Source: Acidobacteriaceae bacterium (GTDB lineage: Bacteria; Acidobacteriota; Terriglobia; Terriglobales; Acidobacteriaceae). From it: a DNA stretch of 64,000 nucleotides. Within the stretch, counting starts at the first letter, position 1. Each line of letters begins with the position of its first letter. The notes under the pieces are model-generated. The model saw only the letters and a list, made by a program, of their open reading frames with translations. It ran no database searches and was not told the origin of the DNA. Shown one piece after another: positions 1-7,965 of the stretch. The position numbers were made by a program, and so were the translations under genes. The stretch is from positions 36,428 through 100,427 of the forward strand of contig CAHJWL010000012.1 in the NCBI GenBank assembly GCA_903642235.1, given 5' to 3'.

Positions 1-1315
1 CCTGTTGAATCGCGGTTGCCTCGGCTTCACCCTTGAGGCTGCGCACCATCTGCTTGAGACCGCCGGCGCCGCTACCCGATTCAGCCAGGGCAGGGGCTTC
101 GCGGTCGCCGGAGTCGTGCAGGGCGAGCTCTTCGAGGATGGCTTTTTCGTCGCCAAGAACGAGATAGCGGTTGATGACGTTTTCCAGCTCGCGGATGTTT
201 CCCGGCCAGGAGTAGTCCGTGAGGGCGTTGGTGAGGTTGTTCGAGAAGAGGAGCGGCTCCCGGCTGTAACGTTTGGCAGCGCGGCGCATGAAGTATTCCG
301 AAAGGACGGGGATCTCCTCCTTGCGCTGGCGAAGGGCGGGGATGGAGAGGGTAAAGCCGTTGAGGCGGTAGTAGAGGTCCTCTCGGAAGGTCTTGTTCGC
401 CATCGCCTCCTTCATATTGATGTTCGTGGCGGCGATGACGCGGACGTCGACCTTCATGGGGGCGCGGCTGCCGAGACGCATAAAGGTGCCGTCCTGCAGG
501 ACCTGGAGCAGCTTGGCCTGGAGAATGGCGGGCATTTCACCGATTTCATCGAGGAAGATGGTTCCGCCGGAGCAGATCTCAAACTTGCCGGGCTTGGTTT
601 TAACGGCGCCGGTGAAGGCACCCTGCTCGTAACCGAAGAGCTCGCTTTCGAGGAGGTCGGCAGGGACGGCGGCGCAGTTGACCTTGAGAAAGATGTGCTG
701 GCTGCGAACGGACATCTTGTGGGTGTAGAGCGCGAGGACTTCCTTGCCGGTGCCGCTTTCGCCGAGGATGAGGACGGGGATGTCGGCACGGGCGACGAGG
801 GCGGCCTGTGCTTCGAGCTCGCGCATGCGCTTGGACGAGCGGACGAAGGAGTTGTTTTCGGTGAGCTGGATCTCCTTGGGGGCGTCGGTGGCCGGCTTGC
901 GGTCGGCGAGAGCGAGGTGCTCTTCAATGGCCGATTCGACATCGGCGGCGATGAAGGGCTTCATGACGATCGCGCGCACGCCGCTGCGGACGACGCGCTC
1001 GAGTTCTCGCACCTCACCCGAGCACGAGAGGACGATGATGGGCAGCTGGGGCCGGGTGGAGCGGATGTGCGAGAGCAGGGGGAGGGGATCCTGCGTGGGA
1101 TGGGGGGCGATGAGAACGAGGTCGGGCTCGCTGCCGCCTTCGATGCGGTCGAGGAGGGCCTTCTCTTCGCAGTAGGTGCTAAGGGCGTATGTTCGTTCGA
1201 GCGAGGCACGCAGGTAGTTCAAGACCGCGAGGTCTGGCTCGAGCAGCAATACTTGAGATCTGGTCTTCGGAGCCCGTGATGCAGAGATGGGGAAAGAAGA
1301 CAACGATGCGGACAT
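1..1315 (-). CDS. NtrC/PrsR-like sigma-54 activator with degenerate receiver (C-terminus outside window)
   Basis: Reading right to left there are 438 codons and no stop before the window edge, so the C-terminal Fis-type DNA-binding helix is mostly missing. Residues 20-135 resemble a CheY-like receiver, but the position of the phospho-acceptor Asp is Ala70 (context PDLVLIAPHP) and the first acidic pocket reads LEPD; the conserved Lys (VMKPF) remains. A sigma-54 AAA+ domain follows, with Walker A GESGTGKE near residue 185 and an intact GAFTGA loop at 232-237, so contact with sigma-54 should be possible. I chose ATG at 1315 because GAGGT lies just upstream. Architecture matches the PEP-CTERM-associated regulator PrsR, and an xrtA locus lies 34 kb away, but this assignment is inferred. 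The substitution suggests control by something other than Asp phosphorylation. Confidence 0.85.
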   Translation of the reverse strand, partial: MSASLSSFPISASRAPKTRSQVLLLEPDLAVLNYLRASLERTYALSTYCEEKALLDRIEGGSEPDLVLIAPHPTQDPLPLLSHIRSTRPQLPIIVLSCSGEVRELERVVRSGVRAIVMKPFIAADVESAIEEHLALADRKPATDAPKEIQLTENNSFVRSSKRMRELEAQAALVARADIPVLILGESGTGKEVLALYTHKMSVRSQHIFLKVNCAAVPADLLESELFGYEQGAFTGAVKTKPGKFEICSGGTIFLDEIGEMPAILQAKLLQVLQDGTFMRLGSRAPMKVDVRVIAATNINMKEAMANKTFREDLYYRLNGFTLSIPALRQRKEEIPVLSEYFMRRAAKRYSREPLLFSNNLTNALTDYSWPGNIRELENVINRYLVLGDEKAILEELALHDSGDREAPALAESGSGAGGLKQMVRSLKGEAEATAIQQ

Positions 1316-1551
1316 TCAAATACCTCGGTGGGAGGGGTCGGGATAGCTGCCCGATGACCCCGTTCGATAGCTTTTCAGTCTTTGGCGGAGCATCTGCCAG
1401 GCAGAGAGGACCGCGTGTTGACGATCGAGTTTGTCACCCCTCCGGTGACCTGAACTGAAGATGATTCTAGTGGGGCTGCCGGTGAATTCCAGAAAAATGT
1501 TACGTAACTTGCCGAAAAGTGGGAAAAACATTTGCCACTTTAGGGTAACAG

Positions 1552-1567
1552 GTGCAAAACTTTGCAC
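1552..1567. promoter_or_regulatory. Palindromic operator candidate GTGCAAA-AC-TTTGCAC
   Basis: Perfect 7-bp arms with a 2-bp spacer lie between the two divergent activators. Related TGCAA/TTGCA dyads occur upstream of xrtA (35164-35205) and of the PEP-CTERM gene (40639-40652). An activator binding site is inferred, not shown. Confidence 0.4.
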
Positions 1568-1739
1568 GTCCATGAAAATCTTAGAAGAGTCCTCTCTATG
1601 TTGAAACGAGCAGGGGGAGGGGAGCCACGATGCTGAAAACAAGGAAAGATGGGGGAGAACAGGCGATTCAAGGCAGGAGAGGGATGGATCTGTTCGATCG
1701 AAGTGTCGTCTGAGGAACGAGGATCCGGCTTCGCTGGAT

Positions 1740-1755
1740 TGGTGCTCCGCGTGCA
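1740..1755 (+). promoter_or_regulatory. Possible sigma-54 promoter upstream of the receiver-less activator
   Basis: TGGTGCTCCGCGTGCA has TGG and TGCA at the exact -24/-12 spacing (invariant GG and GC 12 bases apart) and lies about 50 bases before the ATG at 1806. The central CAC of the -24 box is not conserved, so this is only a moderate match. Confidence 0.35.
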
Positions 1756-1805
1756 ATGTGAACGATATTGCAATTCGACTGCAGCGTTGACTTTCCATTG
1801 GGGAT

Positions 1806-2897
1806 ATGACCTTGGCCATCGATAAAGGCACTACGACTCTTAACCTTCCGCCGCTCGACATCATCTTCGGCAAGACTGCAACGATGCAGGCTGTGCGGAC
1901 CAAGCTCGAGCGCGTCGCGGAGACGGACGTTCCGGTGCTGCTCCAAGGTGAAAGCGGCACGGGCAAGGAGATCTGCGTGCGGCTACTGCACGCGCTCTCT
2001 CTGCGGGCGAAGGGCGCGATGGTGAAGGTCAGCTGCCCGGCGATTCCGCATTCCCTGTTGGAGACGGAGCTCTTTGGATATGAGAAGGGTGCGTTTACCG
2101 GGGCGATGACAACAAAGCTGGGCCGAGTGGAGCAGGCGCACCAGGGAACGCTGTTTCTGGATGAGGTGGGCGCGCTCGATCTGGGAGTGCAATCGAAGCT
2201 GCTCCAGGTTCTGCAGGACGGCACGTTTACGCGCGTGGGTGGACATGATCCGCGGTCGATCGCGACACGGCTGGTCTCCGCGGCAAACACAGACCTGCGG
2301 ACGCAGGTCGAAGAGGGTACCTTCCGGCTGGACTTCCTGTTTCGCATCAATGCCGTGACGGTGAACCTGCCGCCCTTGCGGCAAAGGATCCAAGATCTGC
2401 CGATTCTGATTGACTACTTCATTGAGCACTACGCGCGTATCTTTCATCACACGCCGGAGCTGCTCTCGAAGAGCGCTATGCGACTGATGCAGAGCTACCA
2501 CTGGCCGGGAAATATCCGGCAGCTGGAGAACCTGATTCGGAGCTACGTGCTGATCGGCTCAGAAGAGGCACTGGTCGCGGAGTTGATGCCGGAGGAGCAG
2601 CGCGGCGGCATCACGACAGAGATCGACCTGAGCGAGCCGGTGAGCCTGAAGCGGATCACCAAGAAGGCGACGCAGGACCTGGAGCGGCAGATCATTTTGA
2701 AGGTCTTGCAGGCGAACAGCTGGAATCGCCAGAAGACTGCCAAGTGGCTGCAGATCAGCTACCGGTCGCTGCTGTACAAGCTGAGCGAGGTCGGGATGCC
2801 CGAGGTGCCATCGCGGCCGCTGCGGATTCCACAGCTGGTACGCAAGGAACCGGACGCGCCGCGGGGAACAATTCTGACGCGCAGCCGGATCTCGTAA
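1806..2897 (+). CDS. Sigma-54-dependent activator without sensor domain (PspF-like layout)
   Basis: A 363-residue protein made almost entirely of a sigma-54 AAA+ domain: Walker A GESGTGKE at 48-55, the sigma-54 contact loop GAFTGA at 95-100, Walker B LFLDE at 116-120, then a C-terminal Fis-type helix-turn-helix near 293-332 (WNRQKTAKWLQISYRSLLYKL is split around its recognition helix). There is no receiver, GAF or PAS domain; only about 20 residues precede the ATPase, as in PspF, whose activity is set by a partner protein. It is divergent from the activator at the left edge, and a sigma-54-like element sits just upstream. The ribosome site before ATG 1806 is weak (GGG). Function as an enhancer-binding protein is secure; its targets are not, although the EPS and exosortase genes alongside are the obvious candidates. 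Confidence 0.9.
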   Translation: MTLAIDKGTTTLNLPPLDIIFGKTATMQAVRTKLERVAETDVPVLLQGESGTGKEICVRLLHALSLRAKGAMVKVSCPAIPHSLLETELFGYEKGAFTGAMTTKLGRVEQAHQGTLFLDEVGALDLGVQSKLLQVLQDGTFTRVGGHDPRSIATRLVSAANTDLRTQVEEGTFRLDFLFRINAVTVNLPPLRQRIQDLPILIDYFIEHYARIFHHTPELLSKSAMRLMQSYHWPGNIRQLENLIRSYVLIGSEEALVAELMPEEQRGGITTEIDLSEPVSLKRITKKATQDLERQIILKVLQANSWNRQKTAKWLQISYRSLLYKLSEVGMPEVPSRPLRIPQLVRKEPDAPRGTILTRSRIS

Positions 2898-3091
2898 GCG
2901 AAGGAGTCCGAGCTGCGGCCGGGCTCCTGCTGGTCTATGAGCGGTGAGCGTATAGGGATCGGCTTCATAGATTTGCATGGAAGCGGGTTGAGGAGAGTTT
3001 GGAGGGCTGGTCAGAGAGGGGCCGGGGAGCGAGCGGCCCCGGCAGCACAGGATCGACCTTTACTCGCTTAATCTAACTGCCTTAAACGGTT

Positions 3092-3127
3092 CAGCCTCCG
3101 CCGTCGTGCGACCGACGGCGGAGGCTG
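3092..3127. terminator. Strong hairpin downstream of the large beta-helix gene
   Basis: A perfect 15-bp GC-rich inverted repeat (3092-3106 with 3113-3127) with a 6-base loop lies between two convergent genes. It has no clear T-tract, so it may be a terminator or an mRNA 3'-end stabiliser serving either side. Confidence 0.5.
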
Positions 3128-3141
3128 CGGGAACCGGCAAA

Positions 3142-6100
3142 CTAGAAGATCGTGTTGTAGGCAGGAGCGCCGGCGACCTGCACGTTTGGTCTGCAGACGT
3201 TCAAGGTGATCTCCGCCGTCTTGGTATTGTCTTCGATTGATCTGGCCTGGACGGTGATGGTTGAGGCCGAAGCGGCAGCCTGAGAGTCCGGAGACCCTGT
3301 GGCGACACAGGAGTTGCCGGTGTCAGCAGCCGTCACTTCAATCCACGAACCAGTGTTGGCAGAGAGTGTCGCGCTGCCCGAGACCACCGTCCAGGCGACC
3401 TGGTTCGTAACGCCGTTGGTCACGGTTCCGAAGAGCCGACGCGCTGCCCCTGGGCTTACGTTCAAGCCGAGGCCGGGCTGACCGATGTTGACGCTGATGG
3501 AACTGGATGAGGAGAACGGAGCGACGGTAAGCGATAGGGGTTTGGAGGTCGCGGCTAGAAAGTTAGCGTCTCCGGTGTACCTTGCCGAAACTGAATACGT
3601 GTCAGCGGGAAGGTAGTTCAGGGAGATAGAGGCAGTGCCGCCGATCAGCGTCGCGGAGATTGTCTTTCCGTCGACGGTGAAGGCCACATGGCCGGTGGGC
3701 AGGACATTGGCAAAGGGGGCGGCAGATGCGGAGAGGGTGACGGTCTGACCGACCGTGGTGGATGTTGGTGTGGCTGTCAGAGACAGTGTGGTGGTCTGTT
3801 TTTTGGGCGGAGTTGGGATGGCTGGCGGCTTGGGCGCCACGGGGGCTGGAGGCGTGACCGGGGCTGGGGGCGTGACCGGGGGTGCAGGCGCTGCCGGAGC
3901 AGTCGGCGCTACCGGGGTCGTGGGCGCTGTGGGAGTTACCGGTTGCACCGGCGTCACGGGTGGGGCCGGCGGAGCGGGTGGAGCCGTGTCAGAGGCGATC
4001 TCCATCGCTCCCATGGAGGGAGGATTACCGCGGGCAGTACCCAGAAGATCAACGCCAAGCAGGTTTGGAACGTTCAGGCCAGGCGCAACAAGGTTGAGCA
4101 CCGGCAGGGCGATGCCTGTGTCCTTTGCCGGACTGTTTGCCGTCAGGTCAAAGCTGAACGCATCGAGAGCAAGATCAGAAGAGATGGTGAGGGTGGGCTC
4201 GTTGCGGAAGTTCGGATCACTGCACACCTCGCCTGTGTTGAGGGGTGTTGGGCAGCCACCGTTGCGAAAGTTGTAGTAGAGGTTATGGTCGCGCACGGCC
4301 CAACCGCCATTTGCCGGCATGGAGTCGCTTTCACCATAGAAGAGACCGGGATTTTGGGCCGCGTCATACGAGCTCTTTACCAGGCCGAGATTGATGTTGT
4401 TGCGGTAGACGGTCTGAGCGTTGGGGCATGAATCGAAGCCACCTTCGCAGAAGAGATCGTAGGAGGTTGAGCCATAGCCGGCATACGAGTTGTTTTCATA
4501 GAGGACGGAGCCATAAGCGGCAAAGGAGAAGACGATACCATCGCCTGCGGCACGGCAGCCGGAGACGCCGGGGAGGATAGCGGAGGAGGGTTCGTCACCG
4601 AACGGGGAGAGGATGCGCTCGCAGTTATGGAGCGTCGTGTTGTTGGCGAAGACGACGGTCTGACCGGAGCCGATTTTGTACTGCTGCCCATCGTTGCCAT
4701 AGCTCTGAGAGTTGGTGATGACGAGCGACCGCATGCCGGAGTGCAGGAGATCGAGGCCGTCCTGAAAGTTGTACCGCCAGATGTCATGGTCAAAGACCCA
4801 GTCGCCGGAGGTGCTCGCGGTTCCGAAGCCATCCCCATAGCTGCCGAGAGACTGATCGCGGCACTCGACGTACGGGTAATTGTGAACGATCGGGTACTCT
4901 TCGACGCAGCCTGTGAACTCAGTAATCGAGTTCGTCAGGGTAAAGCCGCCCGCGACCGAGATGTTGCTGCTGTACCAGGAGTTGTCGTCCATGTTGATCC
5001 CGGCGTCCGGCATGGCACGGATGTGGAGATGGTCCGCGACGACTGCGACGCCGGTCGCGCCGGTGAGACCGTCCCGCGCGAGGCCGTGAATGAAGAGGTC
5101 GGTAAGGTTGTCGGAGGCGGAGAGAGCGCTCGTGGTGACGCCGTTCGATCCAGGGCTGTTTGCCGGGTATTCACAGTGGTTGCCCGCGGAGTAGTTGCCG
5201 TTGGTGGTGCACTGTTCTTTGTCTGTGATCTCGAAGCAGGCAACATCGACAAATTGTGAGTCTTTGAGGTTGAAGGCGGTGCCTGCGAATCCGGTCATGT
5301 TCAGAAGTGTTTTCTGGCCGGTGTCGCTGTGGCAGCTGGCGTAGTTTTCACCGAGGATACGAGTGTGCTGCGCCGCGGTTCCGGAGGGGATGGAAGGCAT
5401 GTAGCAGCTGCCCGAGTTGCCGGCGCAGTTGACGGGGAGGTTATCGGTCATGCTGTCGACGCCGGTCGTGTAGCCGCCTTGTTTCTGACGGACGATGACG
5501 GTGTCGCCGCCGCCGATCATCCACTGTGTCTGCATGCGCGACTGCTGATCGGCCCAGAGATCCCGGAGGTTGCTGACGGCGCAGGGCTGGTTGACGCCCG
5601 AGCCGGGGTAGGCGGCGTCGTGCCGTCCGTCACATTGCCCTGCGGGTGTATGCGCTGCGTCGACAAAGGGTGAGCCACCATCCGGGCGGACGAACCAGGT
5701 CTTTGAGCTGGTGCCCCCGTTGACGACCGTGAGGGTGATGACGTTGCCGGGCGCGGGCCAGGACGAGATGGTGCTGGCTCCAAAGCGGGCGTTGCCTGCG
5801 CGGCCGCAGGTGAGGGTCACGGAGCCGGGTGCGATGGCGGTGACCTGTCCGATGGAGCTGACGGTGGCGACGGAGGGCGCGGAGCTGGACCAGGTGCAGC
5901 TGTCCTGGAAGGGGAAGCCGGTGGAGCCTGCACCGCTGTTGTTGATGACAGTTCCGGTGCCGAGTGCGACTGTCGAGCCGACGGCGACGTTCATCGGCAG
6001 ACTCGCGTTGAGGAAGTCGGTGTAGTTATGCAGATCGGGGGTCATGTACTGGTACCACGTGTCCCCGGCGTGCTGGGTGAAGATGCCGGCACGGCCGATG

Positions 6101-6405
6101 GTGCCGCCGGCATTGGCGATGGCGGAGGTGCCGATGAACTGGCCGGAGCCGGGGTCGGCGGTGGCGGTAAGGCGGCCGGCTGCACTCATGGAGAGGCGGG
6201 AGGGGCTGGAGGTGCTCCAGGTGACGCCGCCCGCGGCGCTGCAATCGTCGATGGATCCGTCTGTGTAGGTGCAGGTGGCGGAGAACTGAAGAGAACTGCC
6301 GCTCTGGATGGCGGCGCCCGCCGGAGAGACGGCCACGGTCGAAGCAGTCTTTGCAAAGGCTAGCGGCGCGGTAAAAAGAAGGAGTGTGGCAAGGAGATTC
6401 GTCAT
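3142..6405 (-). CDS. Secreted Ig-like/right-handed beta-helix protein (1087 aa)
   Basis: The protein starts with a signal peptide (cut likely after LAFA, residue 18). Two bacterial Ig-like (Big2-type) segments follow (about 20-105 and 130-235), then a long right-handed parallel beta-helix region (about 235-820) with repeated Asn/Gly-rich turns such as VVFANNTTLHNC. A Pro/Thr/Ala linker (about 825-890) leads to a Big_3-type Ig domain starting TTTLSLTATPTSTTVGQTV, and a C-terminal domain that I do not recognise. There is no PEP-CTERM tail, so it is not an evident exosortase substrate. The middle region is paralogous to the product of 15782-17518. Beta-helix proteins in EPS loci are often polysaccharide lyases, epimerases or adhesins; I could not identify catalytic residues, so the activity is open. 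It is followed by a strong hairpin. Confidence 0.85.
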   Translation of the reverse strand: MTNLLATLLLFTAPLAFAKTASTVAVSPAGAAIQSGSSLQFSATCTYTDGSIDDCSAAGGVTWSTSSPSRLSMSAAGRLTATADPGSGQFIGTSAIANAGGTIGRAGIFTQHAGDTWYQYMTPDLHNYTDFLNASLPMNVAVGSTVALGTGTVINNSGAGSTGFPFQDSCTWSSSAPSVATVSSIGQVTAIAPGSVTLTCGRAGNARFGASTISSWPAPGNVITLTVVNGGTSSKTWFVRPDGGSPFVDAAHTPAGQCDGRHDAAYPGSGVNQPCAVSNLRDLWADQQSRMQTQWMIGGGDTVIVRQKQGGYTTGVDSMTDNLPVNCAGNSGSCYMPSIPSGTAAQHTRILGENYASCHSDTGQKTLLNMTGFAGTAFNLKDSQFVDVACFEITDKEQCTTNGNYSAGNHCEYPANSPGSNGVTTSALSASDNLTDLFIHGLARDGLTGATGVAVVADHLHIRAMPDAGINMDDNSWYSSNISVAGGFTLTNSITEFTGCVEEYPIVHNYPYVECRDQSLGSYGDGFGTASTSGDWVFDHDIWRYNFQDGLDLLHSGMRSLVITNSQSYGNDGQQYKIGSGQTVVFANNTTLHNCERILSPFGDEPSSAILPGVSGCRAAGDGIVFSFAAYGSVLYENNSYAGYGSTSYDLFCEGGFDSCPNAQTVYRNNINLGLVKSSYDAAQNPGLFYGESDSMPANGGWAVRDHNLYYNFRNGGCPTPLNTGEVCSDPNFRNEPTLTISSDLALDAFSFDLTANSPAKDTGIALPVLNLVAPGLNVPNLLGVDLLGTARGNPPSMGAMEIASDTAPPAPPAPPVTPVQPVTPTAPTTPVAPTAPAAPAPPVTPPAPVTPPAPVAPKPPAIPTPPKKQTTTLSLTATPTSTTVGQTVTLSASAAPFANVLPTGHVAFTVDGKTISATLIGGTASISLNYLPADTYSVSARYTGDANFLAATSKPLSLTVAPFSSSSSISVNIGQPGLGLNVSPGAARRLFGTVTNGVTNQVAWTVVSGSATLSANTGSWIEVTAADTGNSCVATGSPDSQAAASASTITVQARSIEDNTKTAEITLNVCRPNVQVAGAPAYNTIF

Positions 6406-6739
6406 TACTGGGCTGCGCCTCCAGGCGAACTGCAGTCGTTAGCAGGTGATGGTAGGTGGAGCGGTTGAACAAACAACGCAGGTGTCTCTGTCTGTCCTGC
6501 ACATGAGCCTGACAGAGAGAATCGGTCTGGTTTATCCCACTTCAGAGGGAGAGAGGGTGTGTCTCCTCAGAGGCGCAAAGATGCGAACGCAAGGCGTACA
6601 GCGTTACGACCTTCGTGTTACTTGAGGGGGTGTTGCAGGGCGAACTATTCTTCTGCCGCAAGGACAAAGCAGGGCTTTGTCTGAAGGAGTTAGTGCAAGG
6701 CAGAGAGACGTTCTCAATCGGAGAGATCGTAAAGAAATA
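6406..6739. other. Intergenic region, nothing recognised
   Basis: These 334 bases separate two reverse-strand genes and presumably carry the promoter of the large beta-helix gene. I found no convincing sigma-54 box, hairpin or small gene. Confidence 0.4.
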
Positions 6740-7963
6740 CTATTGCCGCGGAGCAGATACCTGAGTGTAAGCCGACACTGTTTGCGCTGCGATGGTCTTC
6801 CAGGAAGATTCACCGAACTGCAATTCCCTTATCTTAGCCGAGAAAATATTTCGTAGTTCAGGAGCGGAAAGCAGCTGCAAAAGGGCGTTACCTAGAACAT
6901 TTTTCTCGGGAGCTACAAGGGATGCACTTACTCCATCTCTTAGAATTTCTCGAAAAACTGGTAAGTCGGTTGCAAGAATTGTTTTGCCGAATGCCAAGCC
7001 GGTCGCGAGAGCGCCGCTCGTGGTAATAGCTCGGTACGGGTAGACGACGATCTCGGCTGCCTGGTAAAGGGCGACGAGCTGTTCGGTTGTTATGAAATGT
7101 TGATGAAGAAGTACGCGCTTGAGGTGAAGCGCCGACGTCTGTGCTTTGAGTGCTGCAAGCAGAGCGGGATCGCCTGTTCCTGCGACGACGAGCCACGCTG
7201 CGTCATTTGCCTGTTCTACCTGCTGCCAGGCGTCGAGAAGCAGATCGACGCCTTTGTAGGGGAAGACGAGACCCTGCCAGAGTACAAGAGGCGCTCCGGA
7301 AGGTACGCCAAAGCTCTCAAGGACTGGACCAGGGTGATGAACGGGCAGGTCGTAGAAAAAGGGGCCGTGCGGGATGACGTGGATGTGCGCGGGATCGACT
7401 TCGAACTCAGAGATCAGCCTGCCCTGAATCGAGGCGGAGTGGCAGATGATGCTGTCGACGAAGTGGTACAGGCTGCGAAAGAGAACGTGATACCGGACCG
7501 CGGTATCGTGCGGCAGCAGGTCGTGCACGGTGAGGACGATCTTTGAGCCGCGACGTCTCGCGAGCTTCAAGAGCCAGAGATCGAAGGGAACGGGCCAGCG
7601 GAGCATCGGCATGAACTGCACGTGAAGGATGTCGGGGGCGGAACGGGCAAAACGGAGGGCGAGCGCGGCGAGATTGAGGAGAGATTCTGCAAATTTCAGG
7701 ACGCGGCGGGGCAGTCTGGGCAGGCGGAGGCGGCCGACGAGATCCATGGCTCCGGGATCATTGTGGATGCCGCGCGAGGAGAAGCAGGCGGGATCGAGAT
7801 AGTAGGTGATGGAGCCGACGGTGAGGTCGACGCCGGCTGCCAGCAGCGCGCGTGAGAGATAGGCGGTGTAGTAGGGGACAACGGCGAGCAGATCCAGCAT
7901 GAAGACGCGGGGCGGGAGCGCGGCCGTTGGTGTTCTCGGCTGTGGGAAGGAAGACGATGGCAT
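6740..7963 (-). CDS. Glycosyltransferase family 4 (GT-B)
   Basis: A 407-residue GT-B glycosyltransferase, the last gene of a three-gene reverse-strand operon (deacetylase, GT4, GT4). The N-terminal half carries ILHVQF and VLTVHDLLPH, typical of the acceptor domain. The C-terminal half has LVLWQGLVFPYKGVDLLLDA, the common phosphate-binding region of GT4 enzymes, followed by VVYPYRAITTSGALATGLAFG, which replaces the usual EGF/xxE donor-site motif. No signal peptide is seen, so it should act in the cytoplasm or on the inner membrane face, adding a sugar to a lipid-linked EPS intermediate. It lies 2 bases downstream of the preceding GT4, which suggests translational coupling. Donor and linkage cannot be told. 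Confidence 0.88.
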   Translation of the reverse strand: MPSSSFPQPRTPTAALPPRVFMLDLLAVVPYYTAYLSRALLAAGVDLTVGSITYYLDPACFSSRGIHNDPGAMDLVGRLRLPRLPRRVLKFAESLLNLAALALRFARSAPDILHVQFMPMLRWPVPFDLWLLKLARRRGSKIVLTVHDLLPHDTAVRYHVLFRSLYHFVDSIICHSASIQGRLISEFEVDPAHIHVIPHGPFFYDLPVHHPGPVLESFGVPSGAPLVLWQGLVFPYKGVDLLLDAWQQVEQANDAAWLVVAGTGDPALLAALKAQTSALHLKRVLLHQHFITTEQLVALYQAAEIVVYPYRAITTSGALATGLAFGKTILATDLPVFREILRDGVSASLVAPEKNVLGNALLQLLSAPELRNIFSAKIRELQFGESSWKTIAAQTVSAYTQVSAPRQ

Positions 7964-7965
7964 GG

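Larger units (their letters stand above)
1316..1805. other. Divergent regulatory region between two sigma-54 activator genes
   Basis: No gene is supported in these 490 bases. They hold the 5' ends of both activators, a perfect dyad at 1552-1567 and a sigma-54-like element at 1740-1755 facing right. A weaker left-facing element, TGGCAGATGCTCCGCC on the minus strand at 1399-1384, has the GG and GC spacing but a poor -12 box. Confidence 0.5.

Noticed and set aside
5..1279. 424-codon forward reading frame
   Set aside because: Exact antisense of the sigma-54 activator, whose motifs (GESGTGKE, GAFTGA) are on the minus strand.
3142..3250. PEP-CTERM tail on the large beta-helix protein
   Set aside because: The C-terminus ends VAGAPAYNTIF with no PEP motif, hydrophobic helix or basic tail.
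3755..4276. Collagen-like Gly-rich frame (repeated GVTGAGG)
   Set aside because: It is the complement of the Pro/Thr linker of the beta-helix protein; no ribosome site.
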